Source: an uncultured Clostridia bacterium (GTDB lineage: Bacteria; Bacillota; Clostridia; Oscillospirales; Oscillospiraceae). Taken from it: 9,498 nt of DNA. Below are positions 1 to 6,498 of this stretch, piece after piece. Position 1 is the first letter of the stretch; each line of letters begins with the position of its first letter. The DNA is taken from NCBI GenBank assembly GCA_946539175.1, contig CAMNHH010000087.1, positions 1-9,498 of the forward strand, written 5' to 3'. The notes below the pieces were generated by a model. It was not told where the DNA came from, did not search any database, and was given only the letters and a program-made list of their open reading frames with translations. The position numbers were made by a program, and so were the translations under genes.

Positions 1-975
1 CAGGAAGATCAGAGACTTCCGCTCCGCCCCGCTCAGCCTCCGGGAGCCGGAATTGCTTTCCTCCTCCTCGATGCCGTAGCGTTTGCTCTCAGCCAGCATC
101 TCCTCCACAAATTTCGGCTCCCGGACCTTCAGCATGAAGATCAGCAGGGCCAGCAGCATGATCCCGGCGATGACCCCGAAGTAGAGGCTGTAGCTCATCA
201 GAGCGTTTTTCACGGCGCTGGTGGCAAAGACCATGCCCAGTCCCAGCACCAGGATACCGCCGGCGCTGCCCATCAGATTGATGACGGCGTTGGCCTTGGA
301 GCGCAGGGGCTTGATGGTCACGTCGGGCATCAGAGCCACGGCGGGGCTGCGGAAGGTGGCCATGGACAGCAGCACCACCAGCAGCAGCGCGATGAAGAGG
401 ACCAGCGGCATCGTGCTGTGGGAGGTCACGTTCCAGGCGTAGGCCTGCCGGGCGGGCACCACGTAGTCGGTGTAATCCGGCGAGGTGACGGTCTTTCCCG
501 TTTCGTTCACCGTCTGGCTGCGGATGGCGACGAATTCCTCCTGGCTGAACTTCTCCGACAGGACGAACTTCTCCCCGTCGGGGGTCTGGAGCTCCGCGTC
601 CTTCTCTGTGTCGTAGAGCTCCGTCAGGGCGGCGGGGTCGTCGATGGTACTGACCTTGGCGATCTGCTTCAGCTGCAGGTTGTCGGCAAAGCTCAGCCCC
701 ACGAAGGCCACGGCGGCCACCAGGGTGCCGATCAGAATAAAGGGGGTCCGGCGGCCCGTCCGGTGGCGGCACTTGTCGGAGATGGCGCCGAAGAGGGGCA
801 GCATGAACAGAGCCAGGATGTTGTCCAGGGCCATGACCACGCCGGAGGCGGTCTGGGACAGGCCGAACTTGTTGGTAAGGATCAGGGGGATGGTGTTATC
901 GTATGCCTGCCAGAAGGCACAGATCAGAAAAAATGCAAAGCCGACGAAGATCGTTCGTTTATAATTCAGCTTCAA
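1..975 (-). CDS. MFS transporter, N-terminal part (C-terminus beyond window)
   Basis: The minus strand is open from 975 to the window edge, giving 325 residues without a stop. The start is TTG at 975-973: an AAGGGGAGG ribosome site lies 6 nt upstream, an in-frame TAA sits just above it, and the first in-frame ATG falls inside a later membrane helix. Helices are visible at about residues 9-33, 44-63, 78-96, 188-205, 228-252 and 260-283, so only the first half-bundle is present. The loop after helix 2 reads GAISDKCRHRTGRR (63-76), the MFS motif A signature. A second conserved stretch, MPDVTIKPLRSKANAVINLM (216-235), resembles MFS carriers of the SLC45/GPH sugar-porter type. Residues 97-186 form a long hydrophilic insertion between helices 3 and 4, predicted outside the cell. 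The substrate cannot be read from the sequence; a sugar or glycoside is a guess. It is transcribed away from the repeat-protein gene. Confidence 0.9.
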   Translation of the reverse strand, partial: MKLNYKRTIFVGFAFFLICAFWQAYDNTIPLILTNKFGLSQTASGVVMALDNILALFMLPLFGAISDKCRHRTGRRTPFILIGTLVAAVAFVGLSFADNLQLKQIAKVSTIDDPAALTELYDTEKDAELQTPDGEKFVLSEKFSQEEFVAIRSQTVNETGKTVTSPDYTDYVVPARQAYAWNVTSHSTMPLVLFIALLLVVLLSMATFRSPAVALMPDVTIKPLRSKANAVINLMGSAGGILVLGLGMVFATSAVKNALMSYSLYFGVIAGIMLLALLIFMLKVREPKFVEEMLAESKRYGIEEEESNSGSRRLSGAERKSLIFL

Positions 976-981
976 GAAGGT

Positions 982-990
982 CCTCCCCTT
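982..990 (-). promoter_or_regulatory. Ribosome binding site fixing the TTG start of the MFS gene
   Basis: On the minus strand this reads AAGGGGAGG, 6 nt before the TTG at 975. It is the only good Shine-Dalgarno sequence near the N-terminus and decides the non-ATG start. Confidence 0.8.
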
Positions 991-1005
991 CCTATTTTAT
1001 TCTAA

Positions 1006-1019
1006 ACTATAATATAACA
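1006..1019 (-). promoter_or_regulatory. Candidate extended -10 promoter for the MFS gene
   Basis: Read on the minus strand, TG-T-TATATT (1019-1011) is an extended -10 motif with five of six consensus bases, followed by an overlapping TATAGT (1011-1006). No convincing -35 box is seen 16-18 bp upstream. A start near 1004 would give a leader of about 30 nt that contains the ribosome site. This is inferred from motif and position only. Confidence 0.35.
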
Positions 1020-1106
1020 CATCTTTCCCGAAAATGCACCTGTTTTTTTGAAAAAATAAAAGAAATGGAAAAAAACCGAAAAGGGCTTGCTTTTTTCGTA
1101 TTTTTA

Positions 1107-1115
1107 TGTCATACT
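1107..1115 (+). promoter_or_regulatory. Candidate extended -10 promoter for the repeat-protein operon
   Basis: TGTCATACT carries the TGn extension and a four-of-six -10 box (CATACT, 1110-1115). A poor -35 (TTGCTT, 1087-1092) lies 17 bp upstream. The predicted leader would be about 65 nt. The surrounding 211 bp is very AT-rich compared with the genes on either side, which fits a regulatory region, but the match is modest. Confidence 0.3.
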
Positions 1116-1131
1116 CAAAATAGCCGAGTAT
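1111..1131. repeat. Inverted repeat ATACTC-N9-GAGTAT, possible operator
   Basis: A perfect 6-bp inverted repeat with a 9-bp spacer sits in the AT-rich divergent intergenic region and overlaps the candidate -10 box of the plus-strand gene. The size and placement suit a regulator binding site, but a repeat this short can occur by chance and no regulator gene lies in the window. Confidence 0.25.
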
Positions 1132-1186
1132 TTCCTGAATTTCTATTTTTTCAGTTCTCGCAAGGGAGAGGGGGCGGAAGCGGACA

Positions 1187-4100
1187 ATGTATGAAGTTGA
1201 TAATCGCTACCCGGAGGTAGCGGAGCCCTATGAGAAGATCCGCGGCGTCAAACACCACAGCGGCCTGCGGGGCGGACGGGAGCTCTACGCCGTCCGCAAG
1301 GCGGTCCGGGCAAACAATCTCAAGCGCGGCTTCTGGACCTCCGCCGCCGCGGTGGTGCTGGTGTTGATCCTGCTGATCGTGTCGCCGGGCGGAAAGCAGG
1401 AGCCCGGGGCCTTCCGCGCCCCGGAGATCCGGATCGTGTCCGCAGTCCAGAGTCCGGAGGCCGCCGACCTCATCCAATACAGCTATTACCTGGAGCTGAA
1501 CTCCGCGGACAGCGCGGACGTGATCATCAACGCCAGGACAAAGGACGGCGTCCTGCTGGGCAGCGCCGGGCCCTTCCGCCATCTGCAAAGCGAGGGCTCA
1601 GAGCTGCTGCAGCTGCGGCTGAGCGCCGCGGCGGGTCTCTCCGAGATCCTGCTGGAGGCCGATTGCAGGTATCAATATGAAGGCGAGGACCGCAGCCTGC
1701 AGGACTCCCGTCACGTTTCCCTTCGGGGCGGCACGCCGCCGGACACGGAGCCTGTGACGGAGCCCACGGAGCCCGTCACGGAGCCTTCGGAAAGCGATAC
1801 GCCCACAGAGCCCTTCGCGGCCCCCACCCTGCGGATCTCCGACGCCTCCCTCAACGGCACGGAGCCGACGCCCCTCAGCTACCGCTATCTGGTGACGCTG
1901 AACGACGCGGAGCAGATGGAGGTCACAGCCCAGGTCTTCGCCGGCAGCGGCGAGAGCCTGGGCAGCGAGGGTCCCTTCACCCACACGGAGTCCGGCAACT
2001 CTCCGGAGCACAGCCTGCCCCTGAGCTGGATAAGCCGGCCCGACTCCCTGACCCTGACCCTCACCGGCACCTACACGGAGAACGGTGTAACGAAAACCGT
2101 AGAGTCCTCCCAGACACTGAACGTGCCGGAGATCCCCTTTACAGCGCCCACCCTCCAGCTTGAGGAGGCCGCCCTCAACGGCTCCAACGTTACGCCGCTG
2201 CGCTACCGTTACCGGGTCGCGCTGAATTCCGCCCAGGATCTGGAGGTCCGGGTCTCCGCGATCTCCGGCACCGGGGCTGAGCTGGGCTCCGCCGGGGCCT
2301 ACAGCCACAGTAGCTCCGGTCTCTCCCCGGCCAGGAGCCTGCCCTTGAGCTGGACCGTCCGGCCCGAGACCGTGACGCTGATCCTCACCGGGACCTACAC
2401 CGAGCGGGGCCAGGCCAGGACCGTCACCCTCACACAGAGCCTGAACGTCCCCGCGGAACCCTTTACGGCGCCCACGCTGGCCATCACCGGCGCCAGCCTC
2501 AACGGCAGCGACGTGACGCCCCTGAGCTTCCGCTACCGGGTCACGCTGAATTCGGCCCAGAGCATGCAGGTCCGGGCCTCCGTGCGAGCCGACAACGGCG
2601 CCAATCTCGGCAGCTCCGGCTCTTACAGTCACGTCAGCTCCGGGACGTCCCCCACCCGCAGCATCCCGCTGAGCTGGACCGCCCGTCCCGCTTCCGTAAC
2701 CCTGACCCTCACCGGCAGCTACACAGAAAACGGCCAGGGCAAGACCGTCACCGCCACCCAGACCCTGGCGGTATCGGACGCGCCTTTCACCGCGCCGACT
2801 CTGAGCATCACAAACGCCAGCCTCAACGGCAGCAGCGTGACGCCGCTGAGCTACCGCTATCAAGTAACCTTGAACTCCGCCCAGAGCATGCAGGTCCGGG
2901 CTTCTGTCAGCTCCCAGGCCGGAGCCAATCTGGGCAGCGCCGGTCCCTATAACCACACCGCCTCCGGCAGCTCCCCCGCCCGCAGCCTGGCCTTGAGCTG
3001 GACCACCCGGCCCAGCACCGTGACTCTGACCCTCACCGGCAGCTACACGGAGAACGGCAGCACCAAGACCGTCACCGCCGCCCAGACGCTGACGGTCCCG
3101 GCGGAGCCCTTCACGGCACCCACCCTGCGGATCGTCAGCGCCAGCCTCAACGGCAGCGACGTAACGCCCCTGAGCTGCAGCTACCAGGTCACGCTGAATT
3201 CGGCCCAGAGCATGCAGGTCCGGGCTTCCGTCAGCTCCCAGGCCGGAGCCAATCTGGGCAGCGCCGGACCCTACAGCCACAGCGCCTCCGGAACCTCTCC
3301 CACCCGCAGCATCCCGCTGAGCTGGACCACACGGCCTACGTCCGTGACCCTGACTCTCACCGGCACCTACACGGAGAACGGCAGCACCAAGACGGTCACC
3401 GCCACCCAGACCCTGCCGGTCCCGGCGGAGCCCTTCACGCCGCCCACCCTGCGGATTGTCAGCGCCAGCCTCAACGGCAGCGACGTGACGCCCTTGAGCT
3501 GCAGCTACCAGGTGACTCTGAACTCCGCCGCCAGCCTCCAGGTCTCGGCAGCGGTCCGTTCCGAGGCGGGTCTCAGCCTGGGCAGCGCCGGCGCCTTCAG
3601 CCACAGCAGCTCCGGGGTCTCCCCCTCCCGCAGCATCCCCCTGAGCTGGACCACCCGGCCCAGCGCCGTGACCCTGACCCTCACCGGCACCTACACGGAG
3701 AACGGTCAGAACAAGACCGTCACCGCCACCCAGACGCTGACGGTGCCGGATCCGCCCTTCACCGATCCCACCCTGGAGATCGTCAACGCCCGGATCGTGA
3801 TGCCAGACATTGCGCTGTCCTACAACTACAAGCTGGAGCTGAACGACGCCGCGCTGCTGGACGTTTCCGCCGAGCTGGGCTATGACGAGGAGGACGCGCT
3901 GGGCAATACGGAGCACAAGACCTACGTGGAGGACGGCCCCATCAGCCACAGCAGCTCCGAGACCACGAAGCTGCGGAACGTGCCGATCACCGCCTACACG
4001 GAAACCAGCGAGCCAGTCTATCTGACTCTGACCGGTACCTATCAGACCAGCAGCGGCGAGACGAAAACGCTGACGGTCCGGCAGGAGGTCGAGTACTGGA

Positions 4101-5410
4101 GTACGCCGGAGATCTATCTGGACGAGGCCACCAGGCCCGGCCCGGATCTGGACGACGTGGTCTATTCCGGCGTCGTATTCATCGGCTCCGTGGATTCTCT
4201 GGAGCTGAAGGTGGAGCTGCTGAACGAGGACGAGGAGCTCCTTGCTTCGGACGGTCCCTATACCCTCACCGATTACAGCCCGATCAACGACTGGTCCATC
4301 CACGCCGACGGAAGCCGTGGGCTCAATCTGATCCTGCGGCTCACCGGCACCTACGTGGCGGCCGAGGGCGAAGATCCCCAGACCGTCACCGCCTCCCTGC
4401 CGCTGGACGCCATGGCTCCCTTTGAGGCGCCGGAGATCATTCTCAATTCTGCCGAAAGGTCCGGCACGGAGGTCCGGTACGAATACGAGCTGACCATGAA
4501 CTCTGTGTCTGAGATGACGGTCACCGCCAGCTTCTACGACGCTGCGGACAATCTTCTGTTCACAGACGCCCCGGTGACCCGGACCGGCGGCGGGACCTTC
4601 ACGGTCTCGGCCACAGACGCCAGCCTGGACCAGGCGGCCCGGATTGTCCTCACCGGCGATTACGAGTACTACGGCACACCGGGCAGCGTCAGCGATGAAT
4701 TGATGATCTCTGCTTCCGCGCCCTTCCAGGCCCCCTCCTTCGTCGGGCTGCGGGCAGAGCTGAACGGCTTTGACGCGTTCAGCGATCCCATCACGCTGGA
4801 CGTCAGCGCCCGGGTGAACATCGGTGACGCCAACCCGCTGCGGGTCAACATCACCGTGGTCTCCGACCTGGGCACCCAGGTGGGGCAAGCCGGGCCCATC
4901 GAATTCAGCGATTCCGGCGCCATCTCGGAGACCGTCAGTCTGAATCTCACGGGAGCCGAAACCAGCCTTACCGTCACCGTCACCGGCGTCTACGACGAGA
5001 ACGGCACCGAAAGGACAATCTCTGAGAACGTCACTGTTCTTATCACCATGAACCCGGAGGGCATTGACAGCGGCGGCGAGGCCTACATCAATTCCGACGA
5101 CAGCGTCACGGTGGAGTATTGGGCGGAATTCGGCGCCATGCCGGGCGACCCCCATGCCGAGGCTTACAGCTTCACTGTGGATCAACTGATCGTCTTCTGG
5201 TACAACGGCGATACGCTGCTGAGCAGCGCCGACGCCTCCGATCAGAGTCTCACCATCACAAAACCCGGCATCGGTTCTTACAGCTTCGAGGGAACGCTGG
5301 TCCTTCCCTATCCCGGTTCCGCCGACCAGCTCACGATCCAGCTGAATATCACCGACAGCAGCACCGGCAAGACCTATACCACCACCACCAATAAGATCCC
5401 GCTGGAATAA
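1187..5410 (+). CDS. Large membrane-anchored surface protein with 108-residue tandem beta modules
   Basis: This 1407-residue protein is not a family I recognise. The ATG at 1187 follows a purine-rich GGGAGAGGGGGCGGAAG leader. Residues 1-48 are hydrophilic and basic near the membrane (KAVRANNLKRG), and 49-66 are a single hydrophobic helix with no signal-peptidase AxA site or lipobox. I infer an N-in, C-out signal anchor. Outside lie: a degenerate first module (about 75-181); a Pro/Thr/Glu linker (182-208); modules starting at 209, 317, 425, 533, 641, 749 and 857, each exactly 108 residues apart; diverged acidic modules from about 970, 1078 and 1179; and a distinct C-terminal domain (about 1286-1407). 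The module consensus runs PFTAPTL, ASLNGS, VTPLSYRY, VTLNSAQSMQVRA, PLSWTTRP, LTLTGTYTENG, KTVTATQTL. Its alternating polar and hydrophobic strands suggest an Ig- or Fn3-like beta sandwich. There is no LPXTG sorting signal. Likely roles are surface stalk, adhesin or envelope scaffold (inference). An mscS-family gene follows after 36 bp. Confidence 0.92.
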   Translation: MYEVDNRYPEVAEPYEKIRGVKHHSGLRGGRELYAVRKAVRANNLKRGFWTSAAAVVLVLILLIVSPGGKQEPGAFRAPEIRIVSAVQSPEAADLIQYSYYLELNSADSADVIINARTKDGVLLGSAGPFRHLQSEGSELLQLRLSAAAGLSEILLEADCRYQYEGEDRSLQDSRHVSLRGGTPPDTEPVTEPTEPVTEPSESDTPTEPFAAPTLRISDASLNGTEPTPLSYRYLVTLNDAEQMEVTAQVFAGSGESLGSEGPFTHTESGNSPEHSLPLSWISRPDSLTLTLTGTYTENGVTKTVESSQTLNVPEIPFTAPTLQLEEAALNGSNVTPLRYRYRVALNSAQDLEVRVSAISGTGAELGSAGAYSHSSSGLSPARSLPLSWTVRPETVTLILTGTYTERGQARTVTLTQSLNVPAEPFTAPTLAITGASLNGSDVTPLSFRYRVTLNSAQSMQVRASVRADNGANLGSSGSYSHVSSGTSPTRSIPLSWTARPASVTLTLTGSYTENGQGKTVTATQTLAVSDAPFTAPTLSITNASLNGSSVTPLSYRYQVTLNSAQSMQVRASVSSQAGANLGSAGPYNHTASGSSPARSLALSWTTRPSTVTLTLTGSYTENGSTKTVTAAQTLTVPAEPFTAPTLRIVSASLNGSDVTPLSCSYQVTLNSAQSMQVRASVSSQAGANLGSAGPYSHSASGTSPTRSIPLSWTTRPTSVTLTLTGTYTENGSTKTVTATQTLPVPAEPFTPPTLRIVSASLNGSDVTPLSCSYQVTLNSAASLQVSAAVRSEAGLSLGSAGAFSHSSSGVSPSRSIPLSWTTRPSAVTLTLTGTYTENGQNKTVTATQTLTVPDPPFTDPTLEIVNARIVMPDIALSYNYKLELNDAALLDVSAELGYDEEDALGNTEHKTYVEDGPISHSSSETTKLRNVPITAYTETSEPVYLTLTGTYQTSSGETKTLTVRQEVEYWSTPEIYLDEATRPGPDLDDVVYSGVVFIGSVDSLELKVELLNEDEELLASDGPYTLTDYSPINDWSIHADGSRGLNLILRLTGTYVAAEGEDPQTVTASLPLDAMAPFEAPEIILNSAERSGTEVRYEYELTMNSVSEMTVTASFYDAADNLLFTDAPVTRTGGGTFTVSATDASLDQAARIVLTGDYEYYGTPGSVSDELMISASAPFQAPSFVGLRAELNGFDAFSDPITLDVSARVNIGDANPLRVNITVVSDLGTQVGQAGPIEFSDSGAISETVSLNLTGAETSLTVTVTGVYDENGTERTISENVTVLITMNPEGIDSGGEAYINSDDSVTVEYWAEFGAMPGDPHAEAYSFTVDQLIVFWYNGDTLLSSADASDQSLTITKPGIGSYSFEGTLVLPYPGSADQLTIQLNITDSSTGKTYTTTTNKIPLE
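1730..1810 (+). repeat. Pro/Thr/Glu-rich linker coding repeat
   Basis: This stretch encodes residues 182-208 of the surface protein. It is dominated by short TEP/VTEP/TEPTEP units, with GAGCC repeated in the DNA. Such linkers are usually extended and flexible. It separates the membrane-proximal degenerate module from the regular array, like a hinge or spacer. Confidence 0.8.
1811..3754 (+). repeat. Six tandem 324-bp repeats (108-residue modules)
   Basis: Units begin at 1811, 2135, 2459, 2783, 3107 and 3431, each opening with codons for PF(T/A)(A/P)PTL, and every unit is exactly 324 bp with no indels. A seventh copy starts at 3755 but diverges after its first strand and gains acidic insertions. 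The first two units are the most diverged. Units three to six share long near-identical blocks. Unit five looks mosaic: its front matches unit six, positions 3187-3225 match 2539-2577 of unit three, and its following part matches unit four at an offset of 324 bp with very few changes. This points to recent unequal exchange or gene conversion. Confidence 0.92.
3755..5041 (+). repeat. Diverged C-terminal copies of the surface module
   Basis: Four degenerate modules start near 3755, 4094, 4418 and 4721 (residues 857, 970, 1078, 1179). They keep the opening P-E/T-(I/L) strand and the LTGTY or LTGDY turn, but lose the SAQSMQVRA and PLSWTTRP blocks. Lengths vary (about 101-113 residues). They are richer in Asp and Glu than the central units and show little DNA identity with them, so they look like older copies. 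Confidence 0.7.
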
Positions 5411-5446
5411 GCAGCGGACCCACAGAAACACAGAGGAGGAGCAGTC

Positions 5447-6379
5447 ATGAAAAAGAAATCATCCGGAGGCAAAACCATCCTCGGCATCGTCATCGCGGCG
5501 ATCGTCGCCCTGCTGCTGGCCCATCCCCAGTGGCTGCCCTTGCCGAAGGCCCTGCAGACGTCCATCACCGAGACGGAGCGCAGCAATTTGATCTTCACCA
5601 ACGACCTGCGTACCACCGTGGCCCAGCTGGTGACCCTGGCTCTGGCCATCTGCATCATCTGGCTCTGCTACCAGATCCTGAAGCTGATCCTGCGGCTGAT
5701 CGGCAAGCGGGGTGCCCGCAGCGCCACCGTCACCGAGATGCTCACAGGCCTTCTGAAGTACCTGGCCTGCATCATCGGCGTGGTCTGGGGTCTCACCATC
5801 CTGGGGGTGGACGCCGGGGCGGTGCTGGCCGGCGTCGGGATCATCGGGCTGATCGTGGGCTTCGGCGCCCAGAGTCTCATTGAGGACATCATCACAGGTG
5901 CCTTCATCATTTTCGAGAATCAGTACAGCATCGGGGACATCATTGTGCTGGACGACGTCCGTGGCACCGTTCGGAGCATCGGCGTCCGCACCACCGTCAT
6001 TGAGGACGACGGCGGCAATCTGAAGGTGGTGAACAACTCCGACATCCGCAACTTCCAGAACCGCTCCCGGAACAACTCCCTGGCCTTGTGCATCTGCGCC
6101 GTGGCCTACAGCACCGACCTGCGGCAGCTGGAGAAGGTGATGGCCAAGGCCCTGCCCGGCAGCCAGCGGAATCACCCGGACTTCTATCTCTCCGACATCC
6201 GCTACATGGGCGTGGACCAGCTGGCGGACAGCGGCGTGAATCTGAAGTTCTCCGTCTACGCCAAGGAGGCCCAATTCTTCCAGGCCCAGCGGATGCTGGC
6301 CCGGGACGTGAAGCTGCTGCTGGATGACAACGGCTTCGAGATTCCCTTCCCTCAGGTGGTGGTTCATCAGGGCGATTGA
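5447..6379 (+). CDS. MscS-family mechanosensitive ion channel
   Basis: This 310-residue inner-membrane channel of the small-conductance mechanosensitive family would open under membrane tension to release solutes on osmotic downshift. The ATG at 5447 has an AGGAGGA site 6 nt upstream. Hydrophobic segments lie at about 10-26, 57-86 and 101-120. The glycine/alanine-rich pore helix (about 122-156) contains GVGIIGLIVGFGAQSLIEDI, which corresponds to the MscS TM3 signature. The beta-domain hallmark follows: GDIIVLDDVRGTVRSIGVRT (163-182) and the NNSDIRN stretch. The C-terminus ends in EIPFPQVVVH, the usual tail of this family. Four membrane segments and a short C-terminal domain resemble the compact YkuT-type Gram-positive members more than E. 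coli MscS. No promoter is visible in the 36-bp gap, so it is probably co-transcribed with the surface-protein gene. Confidence 0.95.
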   Translation: MKKKSSGGKTILGIVIAAIVALLLAHPQWLPLPKALQTSITETERSNLIFTNDLRTTVAQLVTLALAICIIWLCYQILKLILRLIGKRGARSATVTEMLTGLLKYLACIIGVVWGLTILGVDAGAVLAGVGIIGLIVGFGAQSLIEDIITGAFIIFENQYSIGDIIVLDDVRGTVRSIGVRTTVIEDDGGNLKVVNNSDIRNFQNRSRNNSLALCICAVAYSTDLRQLEKVMAKALPGSQRNHPDFYLSDIRYMGVDQLADSGVNLKFSVYAKEAQFFQAQRMLARDVKLLLDDNGFEIPFPQVVVHQGD

Positions 6380-6394
6380 TCCGCCCCGCACAGC

Positions 6395-6437
6395 GCCCCC
6401 GCGAGCGGCCTTCCTGCCGCCCGCGGGGGCTTCTTTT
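6395..6437 (+). terminator. Rho-independent terminator after the mscS-family gene
   Basis: The arms GCCCCCGCGAGCGGC (6395-6409) and GCCGCCCGCGGGGGC (6416-6430) pair at 14 of 15 positions, with one A-C mismatch and a 6-nt loop (CTTCCT). TTCTTTT (6431-6437) follows directly. It lies 15 bp after the channel stop codon and separates the two plus-strand transcription units. Confidence 0.94.
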
Positions 6438-6448
6438 GGAATCCGGAA

Positions 6449-6477
6449 TTGACAGAATTCCCATTCTGTATTATAAT
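6449..6477 (+). promoter_or_regulatory. Perfect consensus housekeeping sigma promoter for the mutY unit
   Basis: TTGACA (6449-6454), a 17-bp spacer and TATAAT (6472-6477) match the sigma-A/sigma-70 consensus exactly. Transcription should begin near 6484, only about 15 nt before the mutY ATG, leaving just the ribosome site as leader. It starts 11 bp after the preceding terminator. Confidence 0.94.
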
Positions 6478-6498
6478 CAGCCCGAAAGAGGGGTGCGT

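Noticed and set aside
1048..1053. TTGAAA as a -35 box for the surface-protein gene
   Set aside because: No -10-like sequence lies 16-18 bp downstream; that position is an A-rich run.
1811..3754. Repeat array as CRISPR or intergenic satellite
   Set aside because: The period is 324 bp, in frame and coding, with no short identical repeats separated by unique spacers.
5393..5410. C-terminal cell-wall sorting signal in the surface protein
   Set aside because: The protein ends in TTNKIPLE with no LPXTG motif, hydrophobic segment or basic tail.
1598..5431. A 1277-codon open frame on the minus strand opposite the surface-protein gene
   Set aside because: It is antisense to a clear repeat protein in a GC-rich sequence, where repeated codons keep the opposite frame free of stops. 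Its translation is Gly/Ala/Arg/His-rich low-complexity sequence with no family motif. The antisense frame over the channel gene (6391-5459) is rejected for the same reason.
6376..6498. Longer mutY reading frame starting at ATG 6376
   Set aside because: The extra 41 codons cross the intrinsic terminator and the consensus promoter, lie upstream of the predicted transcription start, and make the protein longer than MutY normally is.
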